A stretch of DNA of 64,000 nt from Halovulum dunhuangense (GTDB lineage: Bacteria; Pseudomonadota; Alphaproteobacteria; Rhodobacterales; Rhodobacteraceae). Each line of letters opens with the position of its first letter. Position 1 is the first letter of the stretch. Below the pieces are notes generated by a model, which saw nothing but the letters and a program-made list of their open reading frames with translations, had not been told where the DNA came from and ran no database searches. Below, piece after piece: positions 52,425 through 60,424 of this stretch. The stretch spans positions 186,001 to 250,000 of the forward strand of contig NZ_JABFBC010000002.1 of the NCBI RefSeq assembly GCF_013093415.1. Direction: 5' to 3'. A program made the position numbers and the translations under genes.

Positions 52425-53081
52425 ATGGAATGGATAGACCGCTTTCCCGGCCTCGACCGGCTTTCGCCCGGGATCCGCGGCCCGCTGGTGGCACGCTCGC
52501 GCGTGATCCGGGTGCCGAAGGGCACGGTCATCTTCGGCCCCGGCAGGCCGCCCGAGAACCTGCTTCTGCTGCTCGAGGGGACGGTGCGGGTGCAGCAGAC
52601 ATCCGAGTCGGGGCGCGAGATCGTGCTCTATCGCGTTCATGCCGGGGAAAGCTGCGTGCTGACCACGGCCTGCCTGCTGGCGCATGAGGACTACACCGCC
52701 GAGGGCATCGCCGAGACGGACGTCCTGGCCGTGGCGATCCCGCGCAGCCTGTTCGACGAGCTGCTGGCCAGTTCCGAGACGTTCCGGCACTTCGTCTTTT
52801 CCGCCTATTCCCGGCGTATCGCGGACCTGTTCTTCACCATCGAGGAGGTCGCCTTCCGCCGCATCGACATCCGGCTGGCGCACAAGCTGCTGGAACTGCG
52901 CAACGGCGGGGACCAGGTCCACGCCACGCACCAGCAGCTTGCGGCCGAGCTGGGATCCGCGCGCGAGGTCATCAGCCGGCAGCTTCAGGACTTCCAGCGC
53001 CGCGGCTGGGTCGAACTTGCCCGCGGCACGATCCGGCTGACCGACGCGGCGGCGCTGGGCAAGCTTTCTGAAGCGCCGTGA
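52425..53081 (+). CDS. Crp/Fnr-family transcriptional regulator
   Basis: A 218-residue regulator: cNMP-like beta-barrel (about 15-120), dimer helix (about 125-145) and winged HTH (about 160-205; LAAELGSAREVISRQLQDF). It lacks the four-Cys Fnr cluster. Its only cysteines are C77 and C83 (GESCVLTTAC), placed where cNMP-binding relatives hold the ligand, so a sulfur-reactive switch is possible (inference). It is the first gene of a sulfur-metabolism cluster; direct repeats overlap its stop. Confidence 0.8.
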   Translation: MEWIDRFPGLDRLSPGIRGPLVARSRVIRVPKGTVIFGPGRPPENLLLLLEGTVRVQQTSESGREIVLYRVHAGESCVLTTACLLAHEDYTAEGIAETDVLAVAIPRSLFDELLASSETFRHFVFSAYSRRIADLFFTIEEVAFRRIDIRLAHKLLELRNGGDQVHATHQQLAAELGSAREVISRQLQDFQRRGWVELARGTIRLTDAAALGKLSEAP

Positions 53082-53114
53082 CAAGGAAAGCGGTCCGCTT
53101 GGTGACAAGGTCAC
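53078..53114. promoter_or_regulatory. repeat GTGACAAGG with palindrome GTGAC-AAG-GTCAC, candidate operator
   Basis: GTGACAAGG occurs at 53078-53086 and 53102-53110 (24 bases apart); the second copy extends into a perfect inverted repeat, 53102-53114. It lies between the Crp/Fnr gene and the DUF2892 gene, 60 bases before the latter's ATG, a good position for control by the regulator encoded just upstream. Confidence 0.5.
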
Positions 53115-53174
53115 GGAAGCGCGCCGCGCGAATCGCTATTCTCGGATCATCAACCAGACACCGAGAGGCCTGTC

Positions 53175-53387
53175 ATGACTGCCAACATGGGAACTACCGA
53201 CCGCATCCTTCGCCTGATCGCGGGGATCGTCCTGATCGCCCTGCCCTTCCTGCCGGGTCTTGCCGCCTTTGACGCGGGCTTCCTGCGCTGGGCGGCGCTG
53301 GTGGTGGGCGTGGTGATGCTGCTGACCGCCTTGACCCGCTTCTGCCCGGCCTACACGCTGCTGGGCATCAAGACCTGCAAGAGCTGA
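53175..53387 (+). CDS. DUF2892 membrane protein
   Basis: A 70-residue protein with two hydrophobic segments and the DUF2892 start (MGTTDRILRLIAG, about 5-17) and end (CPAYTLLGIKTC, about 57-68). Two Cys at C57 and C68 are family-typical. DUF2892 domains occur alone or fused to rhodanese and sulfur-transfer enzymes. It is followed 1 base later by the pmpA-like gene. Confidence 0.85.
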   Translation: MTANMGTTDRILRLIAGIVLIALPFLPGLAAFDAGFLRWAALVVGVVMLLTALTRFCPAYTLLGIKTCKS

Positions 53388-53388
53388 C

Positions 53389-53820
53389 ATGGAAACCGAA
53401 TTCACTCCTTTCGCATCCCTGGGCGGCGGCGCGGTCATCGGACTCGCCGCCGTGCTTCTCATGGCCTTTCACGGCCGCATCTTCGGCGCCACCGGCATCC
53501 TGTCGGGCATCCTGTCGCCCGCAGGCATCTGGGACTGGTCCTGGCGCGCGGCGGTGCTGGCCGGGATGGTCAGCGGGCCGCTGGCCTATCTGGCGGTGAC
53601 CGGCGGGATGCCGGACATCGCGGTGCCGGTCTCGACGCCCATGCTGGTGATCGGCGGCTTCGTCGTCGGCATCGGCGTGACCTTCGGCAGCGGCTGCACC
53701 TCGGGGCACGGGGTCTGCGGCAACGCGCGCCTGTCGCCCCGCTCGATCGCCGCGACCCTGACCTTCATGCTGACGACCGGCGTCACCGTCTACCTTGTCC
53801 GCCACGTTTTCGGAGCCTGA
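53389..53820 (+). CDS. YeeE/YedE-family protein, PmpA type
   Basis: A 143-residue membrane protein with four hydrophobic segments and the YeeE/YedE signature GSGCTSGHGVCGNARLSPRS (about 101-120, with Cys 103 and Cys 109). Pairs of such half-size proteins form sulfur-compound (thiosulfate/sulfane) transporters. It is 4 bases before the second half, and coupled genes of this kind are known next to persulfide enzymes. Confidence 0.85.
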   Translation: METEFTPFASLGGGAVIGLAAVLLMAFHGRIFGATGILSGILSPAGIWDWSWRAAVLAGMVSGPLAYLAVTGGMPDIAVPVSTPMLVIGGFVVGIGVTFGSGCTSGHGVCGNARLSPRSIAATLTFMLTTGVTVYLVRHVFGA

Positions 53821-53824
53821 GACC

Positions 53825-54277
53825 ATGCGCCTGATTTCCGCCTACCTGATCGGCCTGATCTTCGGCATCGGCATCTCGATCTCCGGCATGGCCAACCCGG
53901 CCAAGGTGCTGAACTTCTTCGACGTGGCAGGCGCCTGGGATCCCAGCCTGATGTTCGTCATGGGCGGCGCGCTGGCCGTCACCTTTGCGGGCTACCGCCT
54001 GGTCCTGCGCCGCCCCGCGCCGCTGATCGAACGCAGCTTCCAGATCCCCGCCGGGCGCAGCATCGACCTGCGGCTGATCGGCGGGTCGGCCGTGTTCGGC
54101 GTGGGCTGGGGCATCGCGGGCTTCTGCCCCGGCGGCGCGCTGCCCGCGCTGGGCACGGGCCGGTCCGAGGTGCTGATCTTCACCGCCGCCATGATCGCGG
54201 GCATCTTTGCTGCCAAGGGGCTGCTGCGCATGGCCCGCCCCAAGGAACCGCCGCTCGAGGGTGCGACCCGCGCCTGA
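53825..54277 (+). CDS. YeeE/YedE-family protein, PmpB type
   Basis: A 150-residue second half: GIGISISGMANPAKVLNFFD (about 14-33) and GWGIAGFCPGGALPALG (about 98-114), with one Cys in the FCPG turn. It combines with the preceding PmpA-type protein into a full sulfur transporter in the inner membrane. ATG 53825 follows the previous stop by 4 bases. Confidence 0.85.
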   Translation: MRLISAYLIGLIFGIGISISGMANPAKVLNFFDVAGAWDPSLMFVMGGALAVTFAGYRLVLRRPAPLIERSFQIPAGRSIDLRLIGGSAVFGVGWGIAGFCPGGALPALGTGRSEVLIFTAAMIAGIFAAKGLLRMARPKEPPLEGATRA

Positions 54278-54300
54278 GCAACGCATATGAGGATACGAGC

Positions 54301-55191
54301 ATGACCACCAACTACCCCATCGACATGAGCGTCACCCCCGAGGTGAAGGGCTTCTTCGACCCGGCGACCAACACGATCACCTATGTCGTGCGCGACCCGA
54401 ACTCGGACGCCTGCGCGATCGTCGACTCGGTCATGGACATCGACTACGCCGCCGGCCGCATCAGCTATGACCACGCCGACGAGGTGATCGCCCATGTCCG
54501 CGAAAAGGGCCTGCGCGTCGAGTGGCTGATCGAGACCCATGTCCATGCCGACCACCTGTCGGCCGCGCCCTATATCCAGGCGCAGCTGGGCGGCAAGCTG
54601 GGCATTGGCGAGAACATCACCATCGTGCAGGAAACCTTCGGCAAGATCTTCAACGAGGGCACCGAGTTCCAGCGCGACGGCAGCCAGTTCGACCGGCTGT
54701 TCAAGGATGGCGACACCTATCGCATCGGCGGCCTGACCGCCTTCGTCATGCACACGCCCGGCCACACGCCGGCCTGCATGACCCATGTGATCGGCAACTC
54801 GGCCTTCGTGGGCGACACGCTGTTCATGCCCGATGGCGGCTCGGCGCGGGCGGACTTCCCCGGCGGGGATGCCGGCACGCTTTACGACTCGATCCAGCGC
54901 GTGCTGTCCCTGCCCGACGACATGAAGCTTTTCATGTGCCATGATTACGGCCCCAACGGCCGCGACATCCAGTGGGAGACCACGGTCGGCGAGGAGAAGG
55001 CCCACAACATCCATGTCGGCCAGGGCAAGACCCGCGAGGAGTTCGTGGCCATGCGCGAGGCGCGCGACGCGACGCTGGCCATGCCGAAGCTGATCGTGCC
55101 CTCGCTGCAGGTGAACATGAAGGCGGGCAAGCTGCCCAGGGCCGAGGACAACGGCACCGCCTATCTCAAGGTGCCGCTGAACCGGCTCTGA
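54301..55191 (+). CDS. MBL-fold persulfide-dioxygenase-like hydrolase (Blh/ETHE1 type)
   Basis: A 296-residue metallo-beta-lactamase-fold protein. The metal motif is ETHVHADHLSAA (H80, H82, D84, H85), with MHTPGHTPACM (about 152-162) and FVGDTLFMPDGGSARADF (about 170-187), where ETHE1-type iron enzymes have the second Asp. It resembles Blh and sulfur dioxygenases that oxidise glutathione persulfide. In some bacteria Blh is fused to a DUF442 domain; here that domain is encoded by the next gene. Confidence 0.85.
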   Translation: MTTNYPIDMSVTPEVKGFFDPATNTITYVVRDPNSDACAIVDSVMDIDYAAGRISYDHADEVIAHVREKGLRVEWLIETHVHADHLSAAPYIQAQLGGKLGIGENITIVQETFGKIFNEGTEFQRDGSQFDRLFKDGDTYRIGGLTAFVMHTPGHTPACMTHVIGNSAFVGDTLFMPDGGSARADFPGGDAGTLYDSIQRVLSLPDDMKLFMCHDYGPNGRDIQWETTVGEEKAHNIHVGQGKTREEFVAMREARDATLAMPKLIVPSLQVNMKAGKLPRAEDNGTAYLKVPLNRL

Positions 55192-55217
55192 GGCGCAAGG
55201 TCAAAGGAGGCCCTGTC

Positions 55218-55574
55218 ATGATCGGACGTCAACTCGTGCCCGGCCTGTCGGTCGGCGCCCAGATCCACCCCGAGGACCTGCCCGCGCTGGCACGCGCCGG
55301 CATCCGAGGCATCATCATCAACCGCCCCGATGGCGAAGAGCCGGGCCAGCCCGGGCATGACGCCATCACCGAGGCGGCGCTCGCGGTCGGCATCCACACC
55401 CGCTATATCCCCGCCTTCCACGGCCAGATCGGCGAGGCGGAGGTGCAGGCCTTCGCCGCGGCGCTCGACACGCTGCCCGAACCGATCTTCGCCTATTGCC
55501 GCAGCGGGGCCCGCTCGACCCTGCTGTGGAACATGGCGGAACCCCTCAGCCGCCGCTTCGGCAGCGTCGGCTGA
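55218..55574 (+). CDS. TIGR01244/DUF442 phosphatase-fold sulfur transferase-like protein
   Basis: A 118-residue DUF442 protein. It has the family start (GLSVGAQIHPEDL, about 9-21), GIRGIIINRPDGEEPGQP (about 28-45) and the active-site loop YCRSGARSTLLW (about 93-104; Cys 94) of the cysteine-phosphatase/rhodanese-like type. A strong ribosome site AAAGGAGG precedes ATG 55218. It probably moves sulfane sulfur with the MBL partner. Confidence 0.85.
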   Translation: MIGRQLVPGLSVGAQIHPEDLPALARAGIRGIIINRPDGEEPGQPGHDAITEAALAVGIHTRYIPAFHGQIGEAEVQAFAAALDTLPEPIFAYCRSGARSTLLWNMAEPLSRRFGSVG

Positions 55575-55658
55575 TCCGACACAGACCGCCGGACCTGCTC
55601 GATCCCGCCACACCAGGCGGCGGGAAACGCCCTTGCTTTGCCCATGAAGGCCACCGCC

Positions 55659-57416
55659 ATGCCCCGCCCTGCCCTTGTCGCCCTGCGTCGCCACCTGCCC
55701 ATCCTCGACTGGGCCGGACGCTATGACCGCAACGCCTTTTCAAGCGACCTGCTGGCCGCCGTGATCGTGACGATCATGCTGATCCCCCAGTCGCTTGCCT
55801 ATGCGCTGCTGGCGGGGCTGCCGGCAGAGATGGGGCTCTATGCCTCGATCCTGCCGCTGGTGGCCTATGCGATCTTCGGCACCAGCCGGGCGCTGTCGGT
55901 CGGCCCCGTCGCGGTCGTCTCGCTGATGACGGCGGTGGCCATCGGCAACCTGGGCCTGAGCGATCCGGCGCAGATCGCCGCCGCCGCCATCGCGCTGGCC
56001 TTCCTGTCCGGCCTCATGCTGATCGCCATGGGCCTGCTCCGGCTGGGTTTTCTCGCGAATTTCCTCAGCCACCCGGTGATCGCGGGCTTCATCACCGCAT
56101 CCGGCATCCTGATCGCGGCCAGCCAGCTGCGCCACATCCTCGGCGTCGATGCCGGAGGCCACAACCTGCCCGAGATCCTGGCGGCGCTGGGCCGCGCCCT
56201 GCCCCAGACCAACCTGCCCACGCTTCTGATCGGGCTTGGCGCGCTGGGCTTCCTGTTCTGGGTCCGCAGGGGGCTGAAGCCCCTGCTGATCCGCTCAGGG
56301 CTGCGAGTGCGACTGGCGGACATGCTGGCCAAGGCGGGCCCCGTGGCGGCGATCGTCGCCACCGTCGCGCTGGCCTGGGGACTGGGGCTGGAGGCACGGG
56401 GCGTCGCCATCGTGGGGGCAGTTCCGCAGGGCGTCCCGCCCCTCGGCCTGCCTGCCTTCGACATCGGGCTGTGGGCCCAGCTTGCAGGCTCGGCCGCGCT
56501 CATCTCGGTGATCGGCTTCGTCGAGTCGGTCTCCGTCGCGCAGACGCTGGCCGCCAAGCGCCGCCAGCGCATCGTGCCGGACCAGGAGCTGGTGGGCCTG
56601 GGGGCCGCGAACATCGCCGCCTCTGTCTCGGGCGGCTATCCGGTCACGGGGGGCTTCGCGCGCTCGGTGGTGAATTTCGATGCCGGCGCGGAAACCCCCG
56701 CCGCCGGCGCCTTCACGGCCCTCGGCATCCTGCTGGCGGCGCTGTTCCTGACGCCCGCGCTTTACTTCCTGCCCAAGGCGACGCTGGCCGCCACGATCAT
56801 CGTGGCCGTGCTGTCGCTGGTGGATTTCAGCGTCCTCAGGCGCAGCTGGGCATATGACCGCGCCGACTTCGCGGCCGTCGCCACCACCATCGCCGTGACC
56901 CTTGGCATCGGCGTGGAGGCGGGCGTCTCTGCCGGCGTCGCGCTGTCGATCCTGCTGCATCTCTACCGCTCGTCCCGGCCGCATATCGCGGAAGTGGGAC
57001 TCGTGCCCGGCACCCAGCATTTCCGCAACGTGAACCGCCACCGCGTGCTGACCGCGCCGGAGCTTCTGACCGTGCGGGTGGACGAAAGCCTATACTTCGC
57101 CAACGCCCGGTTCCTGGAGGATTATCTCGCCGCGCGCGTGGCCCGCGATCCCGCGATCCGCAACGTGGTCCTGATGTGCAGCGCGGTGAACGAGATCGAC
57201 CTGAGCGCGCTCGAGTCGCTCGAGGCGATCAACCACCGGCTTCTCGACGCCGGGATCCGCTTCCATCTGTCCGAGGTGAAGGGCCCGGTGATGGACCGGC
57301 TGGAACGCTCCGACCTGCTGGACGCGCTTTCCGGGCAGGTGTTCCTGTCCCAGTTCGATGCCTTCGCCGCGCTGACACCCCCGGCGCAGGACGCGCCACG
57401 CGCCACCACCGCCTGA
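55659..57416 (+). CDS. SulP-family anion carrier with STAS domain
   Basis: A 585-residue inner-membrane protein. The SulP motif VIVTIMLIPQSLAYALLAGLP (about 30-50 in parts), about ten to twelve membrane spans, and a C-terminal STAS domain (about 440-560; VVLMCSAVNEIDLSALESLEA in parts) are seen. It probably carries sulfate or bicarbonate; sulfate fits as the product of persulfide oxidation. I chose ATG 55659 with AAGG 8 bases before it; 55644 (ATG) is an alternative. It ends the sulfur cluster. Confidence 0.8.
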   Translation: MPRPALVALRRHLPILDWAGRYDRNAFSSDLLAAVIVTIMLIPQSLAYALLAGLPAEMGLYASILPLVAYAIFGTSRALSVGPVAVVSLMTAVAIGNLGLSDPAQIAAAAIALAFLSGLMLIAMGLLRLGFLANFLSHPVIAGFITASGILIAASQLRHILGVDAGGHNLPEILAALGRALPQTNLPTLLIGLGALGFLFWVRRGLKPLLIRSGLRVRLADMLAKAGPVAAIVATVALAWGLGLEARGVAIVGAVPQGVPPLGLPAFDIGLWAQLAGSAALISVIGFVESVSVAQTLAAKRRQRIVPDQELVGLGAANIAASVSGGYPVTGGFARSVVNFDAGAETPAAGAFTALGILLAALFLTPALYFLPKATLAATIIVAVLSLVDFSVLRRSWAYDRADFAAVATTIAVTLGIGVEAGVSAGVALSILLHLYRSSRPHIAEVGLVPGTQHFRNVNRHRVLTAPELLTVRVDESLYFANARFLEDYLAARVARDPAIRNVVLMCSAVNEIDLSALESLEAINHRLLDAGIRFHLSEVKGPVMDRLERSDLLDALSGQVFLSQFDAFAALTPPAQDAPRATTA

Positions 57417-57451
57417 AAAGGCGGGCCCGATCGTCGATCATGTCGGTGGAG

Positions 57452-57535
57452 TGGTGGGCGACCCTGGAATCGAACCAGGCATGGGTCTCCCCGGCGGAGT
57501 TACAGTCCGCTGCCGCACCTTGCAGCCCGTCGCCC
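57452..57535 (-). tRNA. tRNA-Tyr (anticodon GTA), with long variable arm
   Basis: The minus strand folds as a type II tRNA: acceptor GGGCGAC/GTCGCCC, discriminator A and encoded CCA, anticodon stem GCGGA/TCCGC-like around CTGTAAC giving GTA, variable arm CGGGGAGACCC, and T arm CCTGG-TTCGATT-CCAGG. Confidence 0.9.
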
Positions 57536-57584
57536 TCTGGCGCGCTGAATACGCAGTGCGCCCGAGGGGGTCAAGAGCGAAATC

Positions 57585-58028
57585 TCACTGCAGGCCCCGC
57601 TCCATCACGACCCGCTCGAAGCCGTTCTCCTGCCTGCGGTCGATCTCGACGAAGCCCTTGGCGCGGTAGTAGCTCAGGTTCTCGAAGCCCTGCGCGTTGG
57701 TGTGAAAGATCGCGCGGCGGCACCCCGCCCGCAGCCCGTCGCGGTCGGCCTTGTCGAGCAGGATCCGCCCCACTCCGCGCCGTCTTTGCGCCCCGTTCAC
57801 CGCCACCGCCTCGATGTGCAGGTTCGGCCCGTCGATGCGGTAGCTGATGAAGCCGCCGATCGCGTTCTCGACGATGAAGACGATGATCCGGTCCTCGGCC
57901 ACCAGGTCGCGCAGATCCTTGGCCAGCGGCTCGCGCTTGCCGCGGATGCGGGTGGCATAGGGCGCGAACTGGGTCTGCGCCAGATAGCGCAGCTGCTGGA
58001 TGTCGGACATCCGCGCGTGTCTGATCAT
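57585..58028 (-). CDS. GNAT-family acetyltransferase
   Basis: A 147-residue GNAT enzyme. Motif A for acetyl-CoA is IEAVAVNGAQRRRGVGRILL (about 70-89), and the YRAKGFVEID tail (about 121-130) is common in this family. Target unknown. I chose ATG 58028 (MIRHARMSD) as the start of the fold; an in-frame ATG at 58070 would add 14 residues. It lies after tRNA-Tyr and is divergent from the rRNA methyltransferase gene. Confidence 0.75.
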   Translation of the reverse strand: MIRHARMSDIQQLRYLAQTQFAPYATRIRGKREPLAKDLRDLVAEDRIIVFIVENAIGGFISYRIDGPNLHIEAVAVNGAQRRRGVGRILLDKADRDGLRAGCRRAIFHTNAQGFENLSYYRAKGFVEIDRRQENGFERVVMERGLQ

Positions 58029-58106
58029 GTCGCTGCCCCTACGGCCGGCTTGAAATATGCAGGACAGCATGCCAAAGCCGGACGGTCTTAGCTACAGGGA
58101 AGACCG

Positions 58107-58895
58107 ATGTCCGAACGCCGCGGCAAGAAGCCCGCCTGGGTGGTGGAGAAGGAACGCGGCCAGGGCGCGCGCGGGCCCGAGCGGGTCTGGCTCTTCGGCC
58201 ATCACGCCGTGCGCGACGCGCTGATGAACCCCGCGCGCAAGCGGTTCCGGCTGATCGTCACGCTGAACGCCGCGCAGAAGCTGGGCGACGCCATCGCCGC
58301 CTCGGGGATGGAGCCCGAGATGGCCGATGCGCGGAAGTTCCCGGCACCCCTCGATCCGCAATCGGTGCACCAGGGCGCCGCCCTGGAGGTGGCGCCGCTC
58401 GACTGGGGCTCGGTTTCGGAACGCTGCGCGCCGGGCGACGGGGCGCCGCTGGTGCTGCTGCTCGACCGGGTGACGGACCCGCACAATATCGGCGCGATCC
58501 TGCGCTCGGCCGAGGTGTTCGGCGCGCGGGCGGTGATCGCGCCGCACCGCCATTCCGCGCCGGAAACCGGGGCGCTGGCGAAATCCGCCTCGGGCGCGCT
58601 GGAACGCCAGCCCTATCTGCGGGTGCCGAACCTTGCCAACGCGATGCAGGCGCTGCACCAGATGGGCTATGTGATCGTGGGCCTCGACGGCACGGCAGAG
58701 CTGGACCTGGACGCGGCGCTTCAGGGCACGCGGGACATGCCGCTGGCGCTGGCGCTGGGCGCCGAGGGGCCGGGGCTGCGGGAGCTGACGCTCAAGACCT
58801 GCGACCGGCTGGCGCGGATCCCGGCGGCGGGGGAATTCGGGTCGCTCAACGTGTCGAACGCGGCGGCCATCGCACTTTACGCCGCACGGCGTTGA
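58107..58895 (+). CDS. rlmB: SPOUT-family rRNA 2'-O-methyltransferase (RlmB-like)
   Basis: A 262-residue TrmH/SpoU-type enzyme: substrate-binding N-terminal domain with WLFGHHAVRDAL (about 31-42), the first knot motif DRVTDPHNIGAILRSAEVFGAR in parts (about 127-148), LALGAEGPGLRE (about 212-223) and the final knot motif FGSLNVSNAAAIALY (about 244-258). It methylates a guanosine ribose in 23S rRNA. The last two motifs bind SAM. Not distinguishable from other TrmH members without alignment. Confidence 0.85.
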   Translation: MSERRGKKPAWVVEKERGQGARGPERVWLFGHHAVRDALMNPARKRFRLIVTLNAAQKLGDAIAASGMEPEMADARKFPAPLDPQSVHQGAALEVAPLDWGSVSERCAPGDGAPLVLLLDRVTDPHNIGAILRSAEVFGARAVIAPHRHSAPETGALAKSASGALERQPYLRVPNLANAMQALHQMGYVIVGLDGTAELDLDAALQGTRDMPLALALGAEGPGLRELTLKTCDRLARIPAAGEFGSLNVSNAAAIALYAARR

Positions 58896-58926
58896 GGCGG
58901 GGCGGCGCGGTGACTATATCCAGCCG

Positions 58927-59226
58927 ATGCCGCATCTGACCAAGATCGCCACCTGTTCCTATTGCGGCACCCGCGCGGTGCTGAACCTGCGCGGCCGGGT
59001 CCGGCACGAGCTGGCCTGCGCGTCCTGCGGGGCGCGGCTGCACGAGATGAAGCCGTTGCGATCCGAGCGTCCCGAAGGTGTCCGCCCCAGCCCGCCACGG
59101 CCCGCGCCCCGGCATCCCGACCCGTGGCAGGACCAGCCAAGGCCCCGGAAACGCAGGGGTTTCGGGCGGCGGCTGCGGGAGGGGCTGGAGGATATTTTCG
59201 ACGAGATCGAGGATCTTTTCGACTGA
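58927..59226 (+). CDS. zinc-ribbon hypothetical protein
   Basis: A 99-residue protein. The N-terminus holds a four-Cys zinc ribbon (CSYC at 10-13 and CASC at 31-34); then a Pro/Arg-rich linker (about 45-78) and an acidic-aromatic C-terminus (EDIFDEIEDLFD). Function unknown; the layout is common in small alphaproteobacterial proteins that bind nucleic acid or a partner protein. Confidence 0.6.
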   Translation: MPHLTKIATCSYCGTRAVLNLRGRVRHELACASCGARLHEMKPLRSERPEGVRPSPPRPAPRHPDPWQDQPRPRKRRGFGRRLREGLEDIFDEIEDLFD

Positions 59227-59284
59227 TATCGCTGGGGTTTTCGGCTAGACTGGACCCAGGGCAGCAACAGGCGAGAGGTCAGGC

Positions 59285-59731
59285 ATGACCCCGATCACGA
59301 GACGGGCCGCACTGGGCCTGATGGGCGCGGCGGCGGGTGGGCCGCTCTGGGCGGAACCGGTGTTCCTGAACGGCATGGGGGTCGCCATCAACGGCTATGA
59401 CCCGACCGGATTCATCGACATGCAGGAGGCCATCCGGGGCCGGATGGAGCACCAGATCGAGCGCGAGGACGGGCTGTGGTGGTTCGCCTCGGCCGCCAAC
59501 CGGCGCCGGTTCGAGGCCGACCCCGACCGCTATATACCGCAGTTCGGCGGGTACTGCGCACAAGGGATTGCGCTTGGCTTCAAGCGGCGGTCGGACCCCA
59601 CGCTGTGGGTGCTGATCGACGGAAAGGTCTACATGCACTACTCGATCCCCGACCAGAATCGCTGGGCGGCGGACGTGCGGGGCAGCATCGCGAAGGCCGA
59701 GGAAAACTGGCCCACGCTCAAGGATTTGTGA
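59285..59731 (+). CDS. YHS-domain protein, exported
   Basis: A 148-residue protein. The N-terminus has a twin-arginine-like leader (TRRAALGLMGAAAGG at 5-19, cleavage near WAE) and the mature part a YHS-domain block with the family's aromatic and Cys pattern (WWFASAANRRRFEADPDRYIPQFGGYCAQG in parts, about 65-95). YHS domains occur in metal-related proteins. Probably periplasmic. It is followed by tandem terminators. Confidence 0.75.
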   Translation: MTPITRRAALGLMGAAAGGPLWAEPVFLNGMGVAINGYDPTGFIDMQEAIRGRMEHQIEREDGLWWFASAANRRRFEADPDRYIPQFGGYCAQGIALGFKRRSDPTLWVLIDGKVYMHYSIPDQNRWAADVRGSIAKAEENWPTLKDL

Positions 59732-59794
59732 AGTTGCGACACAGTTTTCGGCCAGCCCTTGCCGATACGTCAACAGGCCCTAAATGCCGGTCAT

Positions 59795-59828
59795 CGGGCG
59801 TTATGGTAACGACGCGCCCGGTCTTTTT
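59795..59828 (+). terminator. rho-independent terminator after the YHS gene
   Basis: Stem CGGGCG (59795-59800) with CGCCCG (59815-59820), followed by GTCTTTTTG. An inner hairpin CGTTA-TGG-TAACG offers an alternative fold. Confidence 0.6.
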
Positions 59829-59847
59829 GTCCCTCGTTCCATACCTT

Positions 59848-59874
59848 GACCCGGGCTTGTCCCGGGTCTTTTTT
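59848..59874 (+). terminator. second rho-independent terminator
   Basis: GACCCGGG-CTTGT-CCCGGGTC then six T: a strong canonical terminator 20 bases after the first. Confidence 0.8.
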
Positions 59875-59898
59875 CGTGTCTGACATGCGTCTGGAAAA

Positions 59899-59930
59899 CG
59901 TATGGCAAGTGTATGGCACTTTGCCATACG
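59899..59930. promoter_or_regulatory. 10-bp inverted repeat with a third half-site, before the CoA-binding gene
   Basis: CGTATGGCAA (59899-59908) and TTGCCATACG (59921-59930) are exact reverse complements, and GTATGGCA recurs between them (59911-59918). It ends 13 bases before the ATG, so it overlaps the untranslated leader: a protein operator or RNA hairpin that could affect the ribosome site. Confidence 0.5.
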
Positions 59931-59943
59931 CGGGGGGACACCG

Positions 59944-60420
59944 ATGACCACGCACAGCGACGCGGAACTGCGCCAGATCCTGACCGGAACGCGGACCGTC
60001 GCGGCGGTGGGCGTGTCGGCGAACCCGGTGCGCCCGTCGCATTACGTCGCCCGCTACCTGAGCCTGCGCGGCTACCGGGTGATCCCGGTCAACCCCGGCC
60101 TTGCCGGGCAGACGCTGTTCGGCGAGGTCGCGGTGGCGCGGCTGTCGGACATCGCGCCCGGGACGCGGGTGGACATGGTGGATATCTTCCGCCGGTCCGA
60201 AGAGGCGGGCGCGGTGGTGGACGAAGCCATGGCCGCCCTGCCCGACCTGAAAACCGTCTGGATGCAGATCGGCGTGGTGGACGAGGCGGCCGCCGAACGC
60301 GCGCGGGCGGCCGGGCTGACGGTCGTCATGGACCGCTGCCCCAAGATCGAGCACCAGCGCCTGTTCGGGGAATTGTCCCGGGGCGGGTTCGCCACCGGGA
60401 TCATTTCCTCGAAACGCTAG
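59944..60420 (+). CDS. CoA-binding-domain protein
   Basis: A 158-residue protein with the CoA_binding Rossmann fold: GVSANPVRPSHYVARYLSLRGYRVIPVNPG in parts (about 23-52), then the typical VDMVDIFRRSEEAG (about 76-89) and VWMQIGVVDEAAA (about 103-115). Related to the N-terminal domain of succinyl-CoA ligase and to YccU-type proteins. Function unknown. The inverted repeat at 59899-59930 precedes it. Convergent with the GST gene, 4 bases apart. Confidence 0.8.
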   Translation: MTTHSDAELRQILTGTRTVAAVGVSANPVRPSHYVARYLSLRGYRVIPVNPGLAGQTLFGEVAVARLSDIAPGTRVDMVDIFRRSEEAGAVVDEAMAALPDLKTVWMQIGVVDEAAAERARAAGLTVVMDRCPKIEHQRLFGELSRGGFATGIISSKR

Positions 60421-60424
60421 GGCG

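Noticed and set aside
52425-53081. Fnr-type oxygen sensor
   Set aside because: No N-terminal cysteine cluster; only C77 and C83 are present.
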